64,000 nt of DNA from Pseudomonas sp. CFBP13508 (GTDB lineage Bacteria > Pseudomonadota > Gammaproteobacteria > Pseudomonadales > Pseudomonadaceae). Under the pieces are notes generated by a model. The model ran no database searches. It had not been told where the DNA came from and worked only from the letters and a program-made list of their open reading frames with translations. The stretch covers positions 649,320-713,319 of the forward strand of contig NZ_QFZZ01000001.1 of NCBI RefSeq assembly GCF_005233515.1. Reading direction: 5' to 3'. This document shows positions 11,242 through 20,263 of this stretch, one piece after another (the first letter of the stretch is position 1; each line of letters opens with the position of its first letter). The translations under genes were made by a program, and so were the position numbers.

Positions 11242-11874
11242 TCAGCTCGAGAAGCTACACCGGCGGCTTACCACCCGATTAATCTCCCCTACCACCCGCC
11301 CCGTCGCCTCCTCGATCGTTCCCTCATTCCGACACAAAAACCAACCCTGATCGGCAGCGGCCACCTCAAACGCCTCAGTACAAGCGACATGCTCCTCCAG
11401 ACCGCGAAGTACAGTACTGCTCAAGCCCCGCCGTCGTGCCCCCGCCCTCTCCCACGAAATGTCCGCCGCTGTAACCACCCCGACATGCAGGTCTGGCACC
11501 TGTACGTTGCGGTCAATGTTCAATTGCAGGATTTCAGCAAACGGGACTATCCGGCGAAACGCGGCATCGGACGGGTACCAGCGATCGATGAGGATGATGC
11601 TGTCGGCGGGTTGTTTGGTCAGCACGTGCTGGGAAATCCAACTGCGGCTATCAGCCAGGCGTTGGCAAACTTCCAGTTCCAGATTCCGGTCGGGATGTCG
11701 GACGAGTCGATTCACCAGATGCATTGTCTCGCCCCTGAACGGGTCGCTTTTTTTCTCGCACAGTCGGATGACTTTCTGGTTGTTTGCCCTCAGGACTTCA
11801 GTGATGGCCTCCAATAGCGAGGTTTTGCCGACGCCTTTGGGGCCATCCAGAGCGACAAACAGCGGACGAGTCAT
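11242..11874 (-). CDS. Thymidylate kinase-like P-loop nucleotide kinase
   Basis: 210-residue P-loop protein. A Walker A motif (ALDGPKGVGKTSLLEA) stands at the N-terminus and ILIDRWYPSDAAFR matches the DR[Y/W] motif of dTMP kinases. A housekeeping tmk is normally linked to holB, which is absent here, so this is an accessory kinase of unknown substrate. A GTG nine bases upstream (11883) is an alternative start; neither has a strong ribosome site. Confidence 0.72.
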   Translation of the reverse strand: MTRPLFVALDGPKGVGKTSLLEAITEVLRANNQKVIRLCEKKSDPFRGETMHLVNRLVRHPDRNLELEVCQRLADSRSWISQHVLTKQPADSIILIDRWYPSDAAFRRIVPFAEILQLNIDRNVQVPDLHVGVVTAADISWERAGARRRGLSSTVLRGLEEHVACTEAFEVAAADQGWFLCRNEGTIEEATGRVVGEINRVVSRRCSFSS

Positions 11875-11978
11875 TTTTCTCACAGGCTTTAACGGGGAGT
11901 AGCGCGCACTCTAACGGATTTTCAGGTTGAACCTCTGCTGCTCAGCAGGACTCCCAAACTCAAATCTAGGAGAAACCT

Positions 11979-13040
11979 ATGACCCAGACAGCTCTAGTCG
12001 TGGGCGCCAGCGGCATTGTCGGCAGCGCCATCACCCAGTTACTCATCGACAACCAGTGGCACGTTGCCGCGCTGTCGAGACATCCATCGCAAGCGCACGG
12101 CGTGATTCCTGTCGCGGCAGACCTTCAGGATCCTGCTTCTCTGGAACATGCGCTAAGGGATGTGAAACCCACGCATGTGTTCATTACCACATGGTCGCGG
12201 CAAGCCACGGAGGCCGAAAACATTCGCGTCAATGCAGCCATGGTGCGCAACGTCCTCGCCACCATTCGCCCAGCCAAAAGCGTCAAACACGTAGCACTGG
12301 TTACCGGCCTGAAACACTACCTCGGCCCGTTCGAAGCCTACGGTAAGGGCAGTCTGCCGCAGACGCCGTTTCGCGAAGAACAGGGTCGTCTCGATGTCGA
12401 GAATTTCTATTACGCACAGGAAGACGAACTCTTCGCCGCAGCTGAAAAGGACGGCTTCACCTGGAGCGTGCATCGCCCGCATACCGTCACCGGGGTGGCC
12501 GTGGGCAATGCGATGAACATGGCAACCACCCTCGCCGTCTATGCCTCGATTTGCAAACACACCAATCGCCCCTTTGTGTTTCCCGGATCCAAGGTGCAGT
12601 GGGACAGCCTCACCGACATGACCGATGCGCGGCAGTTGGCGAAACAACAACTGTGGGCGGCCACCACTCCGGCTGCGGCCAACCAGGCGTTCAACGTCAC
12701 TAATGGCGATGTATTCCGCTGGAAATGGATGTGGAGCCGAATTGCCGAATACTTCGACCTGCATGCTGCCGATTATCCCGCTTCAGCCTCACCCCTTGAA
12801 AAGCAGATGGCAGACGATCAAGCCGTTTGGACGCAAATAGTCGCGGAGCACGGTTTGAAAGAATCCGATATCGATCGCCTGATTTCTCCATGGCATACCG
12901 ATGCCGACCTTGGTCGCCCCATCGAAGTGGTCACGGATATGTCGAAAAGCCGCCTGATGGGCTTCACTGCCTATCAGGCGAGCGATCAGGCATTTTTCGA
13001 CGTGTTCGACAGGCTGCGGGAGATGCGCTTGATACCTTAG
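11979..13040 (+). CDS. SDR family reductase, PRISE-like
   Basis: 353-residue extended short-chain dehydrogenase. The N-terminal nucleotide-binding motif is ALVVGASGIVGSAI, and GLKHYLGPFEAYG is the signature found in progesterone 5-beta-reductase/iridoid-synthase-like (PRISE) enzymes, which reduce enones with NADPH. An AGGAGAAACCT ribosome site precedes the ATG. It appears monocistronic, ending in a strong hairpin at 13054. A 58-base stretch of this gene recurs at 27776-27833 in a fused remnant. Confidence 0.85.
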   Translation: MTQTALVVGASGIVGSAITQLLIDNQWHVAALSRHPSQAHGVIPVAADLQDPASLEHALRDVKPTHVFITTWSRQATEAENIRVNAAMVRNVLATIRPAKSVKHVALVTGLKHYLGPFEAYGKGSLPQTPFREEQGRLDVENFYYAQEDELFAAAEKDGFTWSVHRPHTVTGVAVGNAMNMATTLAVYASICKHTNRPFVFPGSKVQWDSLTDMTDARQLAKQQLWAATTPAAANQAFNVTNGDVFRWKWMWSRIAEYFDLHAADYPASASPLEKQMADDQAVWTQIVAEHGLKESDIDRLISPWHTDADLGRPIEVVTDMSKSRLMGFTAYQASDQAFFDVFDRLREMRLIP

Positions 13041-13053
13041 GCGGTTCCAGACA

Positions 13054-13086
13054 GATAAGGTGGGCATCTGGCGTGCCCACCTTATC
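13054..13086. terminator. 13-bp stem-loop after SDR gene
   Basis: Perfect arms GATAAGGTGGGCA and TGCCCACCTTATC around a 7-base loop, 14 bases after the reductase stop. No long T-run follows, but position and stability fit a terminator. Confidence 0.7.
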
Positions 13087-13417
13087 CAACAGTACTTTCC
13101 ACGCCTCGCCCCTCCCCCTCATCTGCGACGTTCATTCGCCCTGTGAAATCCTCCCGCCATTCACCGGCAGAACGCAGCCGATCGTATATCCCAACTCCAA
13201 AATAGCGCCCTCGACAGGCACTGCTCTGTATCCAAGTGTGTACGGACGCAAACACGTTACACAACATTGATCTTCCCGCCCCCTCAGACACAAGCGAGAT
13301 ACACCAGCACGATGAACTGCGCTCACGGCCAGCGCAGTGCTCCTGTGCCTGACACCTGTCATTGGAAGCACCTGAACGGCTTCCACTTTCTTGACGACGA
13401 GTCGGAGGATTAAACCA
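13087..13417 (+). promoter_or_regulatory. Promoter region of the DoxX/Ohr/MNIO operon
   Basis: No credible gene in 331 bases. It holds a TGTATC half-site at 13227 followed by TGTAC and CAAACAC, and a GATACA half-site at 13298. A similar arrangement stands before the precursor gene (16225-16301), so the two promoters may share a regulator. A GGAGG ribosome site is at the end. Confidence 0.4.
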
Positions 13418-13933
13418 ATGCAAACAAACGCGTTATCGGTCTTGAATCGGCTGCAACTTAATCTCGATCGCGCTGGGGACTGGATCGCCCCTTTGAGCCT
13501 GCGCGTTTTTCTGGCCTGGGAGTTTTTTGAAGCGGGATGGGAAAAGTGGAACGGTGAGAACTGGTTCCCAAGCATTCAAGGGGCCTTTCCTTTTCCCTTC
13601 AATCAGCTGCCGGCTACGTTCAATTGGCAGTTATCCATGTGGGCAGAACTGCTCTGTTCCATTGCTTTGCTTGTAGGCCTGGGAACACGCCTCTCGGCAC
13701 TGATCCTCATAGTGGTCACCGTCGTGGCAACTGCCGCAGTTCACTGGCCAGCAGAGTGGTCGACGTTGAGCGAACTGGCTATGGGGTACTCCATCAGCAA
13801 CAAAGGCTACGGCAATTTCAAGCTGCCGTTGATCTATCTCGTCGCACTTCTGCCACTGGTATTCACAGGCGCCGGCAAGCTGAGCCTGGATGCATTCATC
13901 GGTCGGTATCTCAAGCGTTTGAATGCACGCTGA
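13418..13933 (+). CDS. DoxX family membrane protein
   Basis: 171-residue inner-membrane protein with four predicted helices ([54 protein letters not shown] and [20 protein letters not shown]). The pattern is DoxX/PF07681. DoxX proteins often accompany MNIO RiPP gene sets, where a redox or export role has been proposed. It is the first gene of the operon, starts after a GGAGG site and is followed 61 bases later by the Ohr gene. Its function here is inferred from context. Confidence 0.87.
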   Translation: MQTNALSVLNRLQLNLDRAGDWIAPLSLRVFLAWEFFEAGWEKWNGENWFPSIQGAFPFPFNQLPATFNWQLSMWAELLCSIALLVGLGTRLSALILIVVTVVATAAVHWPAEWSTLSELAMGYSISNKGYGNFKLPLIYLVALLPLVFTGAGKLSLDAFIGRYLKRLNAR

Positions 13934-13994
13934 GTGTTATCGCGTCACCGAGGTTATCGCTCTCAACCCCCGCTAGTTAATCAGGAGTTTCACC

Positions 13995-14414
13995 ATGACC
14001 CATATTGATAAAGTGCTGTACACCGGCAAAGTCCATACCTCTTCGGGTGGTCGCAATGGCACCGCCCTCAGTGACGACGGCCGACTGGATATAAAGCTGT
14101 CATCGCCTGGCACTTCTGGCGCCGGTACCAACCCAGAGCAATTGTTCGCCGCAGGTTGGTCGGCTTGTTTTATCGGCGCGATGGGGCTTGCGGCGAGCAA
14201 GCTGAAAGTCACCCTCCCGGGTGACCTTGCTGTCGACGCCGAAGTCGATCTAGGCACAACCGATGGCGCTTATTTCCTCCAGGCTCGCCTCAATGTCTAC
14301 CTTCCCGGGCTTGATCGAGAAGTCGCTCAAGACCTGATCGAAACCGCACACCAGACTTGCCCGTACTCCAAAGCGACGCGGAACAACATCAACGTAGTGA
14401 TCAACCTCGTTTGA
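13995..14414 (+). CDS. Ohr/OsmC family organic hydroperoxide reductase
   Basis: 139-residue cytoplasmic thiol peroxidase of the Ohr group. The two catalytic cysteines are Cys58 (in [11 protein letters not shown]) and Cys122 (in [13 protein letters not shown]), with the early [15 protein letters not shown] segment of Ohr. It should reduce organic hydroperoxides using lipoylated partners. It sits inside the DoxX/MNIO operon, an informative placement because copper stress generates peroxides. An AGGAG site precedes the start. Confidence 0.88.
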   Translation: MTHIDKVLYTGKVHTSSGGRNGTALSDDGRLDIKLSSPGTSGAGTNPEQLFAAGWSACFIGAMGLAASKLKVTLPGDLAVDAEVDLGTTDGAYFLQARLNVYLPGLDREVAQDLIETAHQTCPYSKATRNNINVVINLV

Positions 14415-14527
14415 GCAGAACCGTGGCGGGTTTCAACCGCCCGATCAACGCCCACCCGGCTGCCAAAGGTGACCGTGGAGGTGGCGTGGATCGGGCGTTT
14501 CAGACGTCGAATCGGAGTATTGAGCTC

Positions 14528-15412
14528 ATGCAAACGAACACTTCATCATCAACGCATTTAGATCCACAGATCCCCCTTGAGGGGACCGTCGGGCTGGGAT
14601 TGCGCCGTGCGCTGCTTAACACGCTCCGTGACGCTCCAGTCGGGGATTTCGATTTTCTAGAGGTTGCTCCAGAGAACTGGATCGGCATCGGCGGCGCTCA
14701 TGGTGAGGCCTTGCAGTTGCTGGCTGAACGCTACCCGCTGTCATGCCATGGTCTGTCACTGTCGCTGGGTGGCAGTGCGCCGCTGGACGAATCTTTTCTT
14801 GAGCAAGTCCGCGGGTTTCTTGATCGCTTCAACGTGCCGTTCTATAGCGAACACCTGAGTTACTGCAGTGACGATGGCCATTTATACGACCTGCTGCCAT
14901 TGCCATTCACTGAGGAGGCCGTTCATCACGTTGCTGCGCGCATCCGCCGTGCACAGGACATTCTCGGTCGTCGTCTTGCTGTAGAAAACGTCTCCTACTA
15001 CGCCGCTGCTCATCAGGACATGGACGAACTCACGTTCACCAATGCAGTGCTCCGCGAGGCGGATTGCGACCTGTTGCTCGACGTTAACAATGTGTACGTC
15101 AACTCAGTGAACCACCGCTTCGATCCAGCGGTTTTCCTCGCCGGCCTGGAACCAGAACGCGTAGTCGCCATGCATGTGGCTGGCCATTACGACGAAGCTG
15201 ATGACCTGATCATCGACACCCATGGCGCCTCGGTCAAACCGGTAGTCTGGTCATTGCTGGGCCAGGCTTATGGCCTCTTTGGCGTGAAGCCAACCCTACT
15301 GGAGCGCGATTTCAACTTTCCGTCCTACGACGAACTGGTGGCTGAGCTGAACACCATCAGGCGCTTGCAACGCGACGCCATTGCTTTGGTGCGGGTGACC
15401 GTCGATGGCTGA
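14528..15412 (+). CDS. MNIO (DUF692) RiPP-modifying enzyme, HvfB/BufB-like
   Basis: 294-residue TIM-barrel enzyme of the multinuclear non-heme iron-dependent oxidase family. Likely metal ligands are His74 (SCHGLSLS), His109 (YSEHLSY), Glu153 (AVENVSYY), Asp185/Asn187 ([11 protein letters not shown]), His216 and His220 (MHVAGHYDE), His232 (DTHG) and Glu259 (LLERD). Members oxidatively rearrange cysteines in ribosomal precursor peptides; those paired with DUF2063 partners act on EGKCG-type or DUF2282 precursors tied to copper. It overlaps the partner gene by eight bases. The EGKCG precursor two genes downstream is the expected substrate. Confidence 0.93.
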   Translation: MQTNTSSSTHLDPQIPLEGTVGLGLRRALLNTLRDAPVGDFDFLEVAPENWIGIGGAHGEALQLLAERYPLSCHGLSLSLGGSAPLDESFLEQVRGFLDRFNVPFYSEHLSYCSDDGHLYDLLPLPFTEEAVHHVAARIRRAQDILGRRLAVENVSYYAAAHQDMDELTFTNAVLREADCDLLLDVNNVYVNSVNHRFDPAVFLAGLEPERVVAMHVAGHYDEADDLIIDTHGASVKPVVWSLLGQAYGLFGVKPTLLERDFNFPSYDELVAELNTIRRLQRDAIALVRVTVDG

Positions 15413-16196
15413 CTCCCCTTCAAGTTTGCCCAGTCAGCAGCTCGCGCTGACCCGGTACCTGCGTGACCCGGACAGTTATGCGCCGCCTGCGCAGATGAAT
15501 CCTGCAAGAGCGCAGGTCTATCTCAACCTGGTGTTGAACAATCTGTTGGGGTTGCTGGGTGGAACGTTTCCGGTGCTGGTTGCCGTGCTGGGTGATGCCG
15601 GTTGGCGTGCACTGGTACGACGTTTTTTGCGTGACTACCGCGCGCAAACGCCACGCTTCGGAGAAATTGCTCGTGAGTTTGTAGAATTCGTAGCGAGCCT
15701 GGAGGACTCGCCTGATCACGAACACCCCTGGTACCCGTTCTTGCCAGAATTGGCCCATTACGAGTGGGTGGAAATGGCGCTGCAACAGTTGGACGCTGCG
15801 CCGTTAAAGGCTAGTGATGCAGAACAGTTACTCGATCGTCCCCTCAGGCTTTCACCACTCGTCTGGCCGCTGGCTTACACCTGGGCCGTACATCGTCTCG
15901 GGCCAGGTCATCTGCCTTCTGAACCGCCAGAACAACCAACGTTGCTGCTGATCAGCCGTGTGCCGAGTGGCCAAGTGCAATTCTCCCAGGTCAGCCCTCT
16001 CGCGTTCCGTTTGTTGCAGCGGATCGAGCAGTTCCCTGACATGGATGGTCGAGCGCAGTTGCACGCTTTGGCTGCGGAGGCTGGTGCTTCAGACGTGACC
16101 GGCTTCGTCGCTGACGCACTGGTGCTGCTGCGCCAGCTGCATGAGCAAGCTGTCGTCGGGATAGCAGCGACACCCGTTTTAAAGCTGTTGTCCTGA
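15405..16196 (+). CDS. DUF2063 MNIO partner protein, HvfC/BufC-like
   Basis: 263-residue partner of the MNIO enzyme. The N-terminal ~90 residues ([52 protein letters not shown]) are the DUF2063 domain, once labelled DNA-binding but now seen as a precursor-recognition domain with MNIO enzymes. The C-terminal half is a second alpha/beta domain with [12 protein letters not shown]. The start lies inside the MNIO gene, so production is coupled. It probably delivers the precursor leader to the enzyme. Confidence 0.9.
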   Translation: MADSPSSLPSQQLALTRYLRDPDSYAPPAQMNPARAQVYLNLVLNNLLGLLGGTFPVLVAVLGDAGWRALVRRFLRDYRAQTPRFGEIAREFVEFVASLEDSPDHEHPWYPFLPELAHYEWVEMALQQLDAAPLKASDAEQLLDRPLRLSPLVWPLAYTWAVHRLGPGHLPSEPPEQPTLLLISRVPSGQVQFSQVSPLAFRLLQRIEQFPDMDGRAQLHALAAEAGASDVTGFVADALVLLRQLHEQAVVGIAATPVLKLLS

Positions 16197-16199
16197 ATG

Positions 16200-16448
16200 A
16201 CGCGCAAAGGCTGAGGTCAGTTTTTGTATCTCTATGTACCCAAACGCTAAGTCTTGGGATTGGCTTACAAATGCTCCGCTCGCCGATACATCGCCGATAC
16301 ATGACTCCCGCTAAATAGGCCTACCCGAACAAGGACGCTGTATCGAAGTGGAAGACGCTTGTGCCTTTCGCCTCGAACTTCCTTGAGGGTCTATCCGCCC
16401 TGTGGCAAGAACCGCGGCCTGGCCGCGCAAAGCATCTGGAGAAGCACT
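16200..16448 (+). promoter_or_regulatory. Leader/promoter of the EGKCG precursor gene
   Basis: 249 bases without a gene. A TGTATC half-site at 16225 is followed by TGTAC and CAAACGC, and two GATACA half-sites lie in an 11-base tandem repeat (CGCCGATACAT twice, 16281-16302). The length suggests the precursor has its own promoter, which would allow more precursor than enzyme. A GGAG site is just before the start. Confidence 0.4.
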
Positions 16449-16916
16449 ATGTACCGTAAACCAATGTCGAACAAAACCAGTCTTGGCCTGGCCGCAATTG
16501 CTTTAGCCGGTGGCATGAGCCTGGCATCGTCTGCGGCTTTTGCTGTTGAGCCATTGCCCCAAGGCTACCAACTGGCATCGGCCGATAAAACCGGCGAGGG
16601 CAAGTGTGGCGAAGGCAAATGCGGCGCCAGCGAAGCCAGCGACAAGTCCGCTACTGCCGAGGGCAAGTGCGGTGAAGGCAAGTGTGGGGACGACTCTTTC
16701 GCTCGCACAGACACCGACCACGATGGCCTTGTTTCTCAAAAAGAACTGCTGACCGTGGCACCTCAGGGCGGTGAAGAATTCAAAGCGATGGACACCAACC
16801 ACGATGGTTTTCTTTCGGAAGGTGAGGTCTACAAGTTCAGAACCAACCAGTACATTTCCAACGGCAAGAAAGTACCCACCGAGCTATTTACCCGCATGAG
16901 CAAAGCGCAGAACTGA
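16449..16916 (+). CDS. Secreted RiPP precursor: four EGKCG motifs plus two EF-hands
   Basis: 155-residue exported protein, the likely substrate of the MNIO pair. A signal peptide (SLGLAAIALAGGMSLASS, cleavage after AFA near residue 32) is followed by four EGKCG motifs in two tandem pairs at residues 50-59 and 71-80, the only cysteines in the protein. The C-terminal half has two canonical 12-residue EF-hand loops at 88-99 (DTDHDGLVSQKE) and 115-126 (DTNHDGFLSEGE). In HvfA/bufferin-type peptides such cysteines become copper-binding heterocycles. The calcium-binding part suggests a second metal input. A terminator follows at 16935. Confidence 0.92.
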   Translation: MYRKPMSNKTSLGLAAIALAGGMSLASSAAFAVEPLPQGYQLASADKTGEGKCGEGKCGASEASDKSATAEGKCGEGKCGDDSFARTDTDHDGLVSQKELLTVAPQGGEEFKAMDTNHDGFLSEGEVYKFRTNQYISNGKKVPTELFTRMSKAQN

Positions 16917-16934
16917 TTCCTCCCGCCGTAGCAT

Positions 16935-16971
16935 TCGCCCTCCCCGCGCCTGCAGCCAGGGAGGGCGATTT
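16935..16971 (+). terminator. Terminator of the MNIO operon
   Basis: Ten-base perfect stem TCGCCCTCCC/GGGAGGGCGA with a 14-base loop followed by TTT, 18 bases after the precursor stop. Confidence 0.8.
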
Positions 16972-17120
16972 ACCTTCTGCAAAGCCCCCAGTTGTATTGA
17001 TTACACCGCGTTATAAGTGATGTTCTCCGCCCCTGATTTATCCCCTGAACGCAACACTCTAAAGTCCATCCCACTGCTCCCCTTTTCATATCGATGGGGC
17101 GCCCACAGGAGACTTATCCC

Positions 17121-17336
17121 ATGCCTTTCATCAGCGTTCGTATCACTCGCGACGGCGTTACCAAAGAACAGAAATCCCAAGTCATCGCCGAGATCACCAA
17201 AACCATGCAAACCGTCCTCAACAAGGACCCGCATCTCACCCATATCGTTATTGAAGAGGTCGACACCGACAACTGGGGCTATGCCGGAATTACCACCACC
17301 GAGTACCGCCAACAATTGACGGAGTCGAAGAAATGA
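17121..17336 (+). CDS. 4-oxalocrotonate tautomerase family protein
   Basis: 71-residue tautomerase. Removal of the initiator Met exposes the catalytic Pro1 (PFISVRITRDGVTKEQK), and IEEVDTDNWGYAG is typical of the family. The start at 17121 follows an AGGAG site. It overlaps the DsbA-family gene by four bases (ATGA), so the two are co-translated. A role in isomerising a ketone or dienol intermediate is likely; the substrate is unknown. Confidence 0.9.
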   Translation: MPFISVRITRDGVTKEQKSQVIAEITKTMQTVLNKDPHLTHIVIEEVDTDNWGYAGITTTEYRQQLTESKK

Positions 17337-17989
17337 CGTTCCCCGTCAGTATCGACTTTGTGTCGGATGTCGTGTGCCCCTGGTGCGCACTCGGCGCCAC
17401 GGCGCTGGAACAAGCCATCGCGAACGTTGCCGGCGAGGTTGCCGTGGAGCTGACCTTCAAGCCCTTCGAACTGAACCCGGACATGCCGGCCGAGGGCGAG
17501 CACGCCATCAAGCACATGATGCGCAAATACGGGCGCAGCGCCGAAGAAGTCGCCTCGCGCAATGAAATGATCATCGCGCGTGGCAAGGCCATCGGCTTTC
17601 AGTTCAACCTGGAAAAGCGCAGCCATTTCTACAACACCTTCGATGCCCATCGCCTTCTGCTCTGGGCCGTGCAGGAAGGCCGCCAGGTCGTGCTGAAGAA
17701 AATCCTGATCGAGGCTTATTTCACCAATGGCGAGAACCCCAGCGACCACGAAACACTGGTGCGCCTGGCCGGTGAAGCGGGACTTTCAACCACCCGCGCC
17801 CGCAAGATTTTGACTAGCGAGGCGTTCGCTATCGAAGTCCGTGAACTTGAAGGTTTCTACCTTGAACGCGGGATCAACTCGGTCCCGGCCATGGTGCTGA
17901 ACGGTCGTCAGTTGGTGTCCGGATCGCTCTCAGTCACGGAATACGAACAAATCCTCAGGCAAGTGGCCCGCGAGTCCGCCACAGCCTGA
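17333..17989 (+). CDS. DsbA family oxidoreductase, FrnE-like
   Basis: 218-residue cytoplasmic thioredoxin-fold protein without signal peptide. The active site is CPWC at residues 15-18 (SDVVCPWCALGA), and the late cis-proline region reads GINSVPAMVLNGRQLVSGS, as in FrnE/2-hydroxychromene isomerase relatives. Members act as disulfide oxidoreductases or isomerases. It overlaps the tautomerase gene by four bases and precedes a cysteine hydrolase. Confidence 0.9.
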   Translation: MTFPVSIDFVSDVVCPWCALGATALEQAIANVAGEVAVELTFKPFELNPDMPAEGEHAIKHMMRKYGRSAEEVASRNEMIIARGKAIGFQFNLEKRSHFYNTFDAHRLLLWAVQEGRQVVLKKILIEAYFTNGENPSDHETLVRLAGEAGLSTTRARKILTSEAFAIEVRELEGFYLERGINSVPAMVLNGRQLVSGSLSVTEYEQILRQVARESATA

Positions 17990-18063
17990 CAAAGCTATTG
18001 ATCAGCACGATGCACGGGCAAGCCCACCGCATCGGTCACTCAACTTGCGTGGAGTACATCGTC

Positions 18064-18693
18064 ATGTCGAACGCCTCTTATCCGCTGAACCGCACCGCTT
18101 ATCTGCTGGTCGATCCGTACAACGATTTTCTCTCGGAAAACGGCAAGGTCTTCCCCTTGATCAAGCCGATTGCCGAACAGGTCGGGCTGCTCGACAACCT
18201 GCGAGCCCTCGATGGCGCTGTACGAGCGCAGAACATTCCGGTGGTCATCGTGCCGCACCACCGCTGGGAACATGGCGACTACGAAGGCTGGGATCATCCA
18301 ACACCCACCCAGTGCAAAATCATGCACATGCACCACTTCGCACGCGGTGAATGGGGCGGCGAATGGCATCCCGATTTCGCACCGAAGGACGGCGACATTG
18401 TCGTGCAGGAACATTGGGGCGCCAGCGGCTTTGCCAATACCGACCTTGATTTTCGCCTGAAGCAGAAAGGCATCACCCACGTCATCATCGTCGGCCTGCT
18501 CGCCAACACCTGCATCGAAGCGACCGCCCGCTACGCCTCGGAATTGGGCTACCACGTCACGCTGGTGCGCGATGCGACCGCCGCTTTCCGCGCGGAAATG
18601 ATGCACGCCGCCCACGAGTTGAACGGGCCGACTTTCGCTCACTCAATTGTCACCACCCAGGAATTGATTGAGGCGCTGGCAGCGCAGGTGTAA
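18064..18693 (+). CDS. Cysteine hydrolase of the isochorismatase fold
   Basis: 209-residue hydrolase. The catalytic aspartate lies in LLVDPYNDFLS and the nucleophile in LLANTCIEATARYASELG (NTC motif). The start at 18064 is preceded by GGAG. It follows the tautomerase and FrnE-like genes in the same direction with a 74-base gap and probably shares their transcript. The final 90 bases of the gene recur in a fused remnant at 27833-27927. Substrate is unknown; amides or isochorismate-like compounds are typical. Confidence 0.88.
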   Translation: MSNASYPLNRTAYLLVDPYNDFLSENGKVFPLIKPIAEQVGLLDNLRALDGAVRAQNIPVVIVPHHRWEHGDYEGWDHPTPTQCKIMHMHHFARGEWGGEWHPDFAPKDGDIVVQEHWGASGFANTDLDFRLKQKGITHVIIVGLLANTCIEATARYASELGYHVTLVRDATAAFRAEMMHAAHELNGPTFAHSIVTTQELIEALAAQV

Positions 18694-18774
18694 TGGCGAT
18701 GAACCCCACCGGTTTCGCCCGTTTGCCGAGGAGGTGCGTCAAGGCCGCTTTCTGCAATTGGCGATCGGCCCCCG

Positions 18775-19596
18775 TCAAAAATGCACCTTGAGCAAGAGAC
18801 TCAACGCGTTCTGGTCGGTAGGGAATCCGCTTGTGTCTTCAATCCCGTATTTATTCGACCAGTAATCCCACTCAAGTCCCGCATAAAAACGTTTTTGCTG
18901 TTGCCCCAGCGCCTTGCCCACGTCGTATTTGACTTGTGGGTTGAAGTGAAAGCTCCTGGCCACATAGTTGGAGGTGCCTTTGTTGCCGACGTCGTTGACG
19001 TACCACTCCAGATAGCCGTCGAAAAGAATGTCGGAGCGACCCACCGGGAGGGTCATGGACCAGGTCGGGTTGATCTGCCATTGACCTGAGGCCTTACCGG
19101 TAATGCCGTCGGGTTTGCGGTAGTAGGTATTCAGGGAAAAGCGATCGAAGCCTGGAAGCACGAGGTCGACAGCGGGACCCAGCAGGTATTTGCGATTGCG
19201 GTTTTCACCGCGCTCGTAGGTGGCGGCGATGAGGACGTCCTTGACGATGCCATAGCTCAGGGAGCGGTCACTGATTTTGCCCAGCGACAGCCGTGGGGAG
19301 AATTCACCGTAATAGGAATGGCCGTCGGCACCCGAGAGTCCGCTGGACCATTTGTTGTCGACGAACATGAAGATATCGCCCCACGTCCAGCCGCTGGCGT
19401 GTTCGAAGCTCAGCGTTTGCTGAGTATCGTCGCCAGTGCCGTCGACTTTGAAATGCTGGCCGTAGAGGTAGCTCAAGCTGTTGTCGTTCCACAACAAAGG
19501 GCCGGCTTCGGCGCCGGCGCTGGCCAGAGCTAACAGCGGCGCCAGGCTGCGACGCAGCTGTGAAGGTGCAAGTAATGGAATACGCGATGCTTTCAT
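18775..19596 (-). CDS. Tsx-like outer membrane nucleoside channel
   Basis: 273-residue outer-membrane protein. The signal peptide (SLAPLLALASAGAEA) is followed by WNDNSLSYLYGQHF, HASGWTWGDIFMFVD and GLEWDYWSNKYG, landmarks of the Tsx/OmpK family, and ends in an aromatic residue (LLKVHF). It should form a 12-strand barrel for nucleosides or similar solutes. It is convergent with the hydrolase gene. The nearby purine-type deaminase operon makes nucleobase uptake a reasonable but unproven idea. Confidence 0.85.
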   Translation of the reverse strand: MKASRIPLLAPSQLRRSLAPLLALASAGAEAGPLLWNDNSLSYLYGQHFKVDGTGDDTQQTLSFEHASGWTWGDIFMFVDNKWSSGLSGADGHSYYGEFSPRLSLGKISDRSLSYGIVKDVLIAATYERGENRNRKYLLGPAVDLVLPGFDRFSLNTYYRKPDGITGKASGQWQINPTWSMTLPVGRSDILFDGYLEWYVNDVGNKGTSNYVARSFHFNPQVKYDVGKALGQQQKRFYAGLEWDYWSNKYGIEDTSGFPTDQNALSLLLKVHF

Positions 19597-20263
19597 GGGC
19601 TGCCCTTGTCAGGTGATTAGCGGATATCACCGGCAAGGCACGCCCGAGCTGCGGATCAAGCAGCTGCTCTGGCCCTCAAATCAACGAGGGGCGACCCTTG
19701 CCGGGTGCGCGGCGTAATGCCGCCAGAGCAATGCCCTGCACCTCGGGTTCTGTTGAGAGCCCTCTGTGCTGACCGCTTCTACTCGATTCCGGACTAAGCA
19801 GGGGTTGTGCCAACTGAGCGAATACAATCCTCAACCCTCATTCAGCACAATCCGCGCGTAAAACTGAATACTTTACAGCCATCGGCTGCGCACCAGATTG
19901 AGGCGCGCTCACCTGGATTCGCACCGTTGCGATTCGCGTGCCCACCTCCTGCTGATTGCCTCGCCCGCCGGATCCCGTGAGGGCGGGCCTGCGACGGCTT
20001 GGCACACTTTTGGCTACGACTACTTTTGAGTAGAAGCGGTCAGTGCCAGCAATGGCACCGGGCATTGCTCTTGCGCCCTTCCCTGTGGGGCGTACGTCCG
20101 ATTGGATGCTTGAACGCGGCGCCAGCGCCCCGGGCAAGAGAGATGTGTCAGCCGTGTAACTACGCATACGCGCCCTCTCTCCTCCCTTGTTCTCTCCAAT
20201 CGGTCCCTCGCTGGCGTGCCGATTGGCGCGCGGCGGTTTTCGAATCGTTGTGGAGAACACATC
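19597..20263 (+). promoter_or_regulatory. Intergenic/leader region before the ABC-Rieske operon
   Basis: 667 bases with no supported gene. Two hairpins are visible: GCCCGCC/GGCGGGC at 19963-19988 and CCAATCGG/CCGATTGG at 20196-20226 with a 15-base loop, the latter 38 bases before the start of the binding-protein gene. A structured leader is possible, but no known riboswitch was recognised. Confidence 0.35.

Noticed and set aside
16281..16302. Tandem 11-base repeat as a possible CRISPR or iteron array
   Set aside because: Only two copies with no spacers; read instead as paired regulatory half-sites. No CRISPR array was seen in the window.
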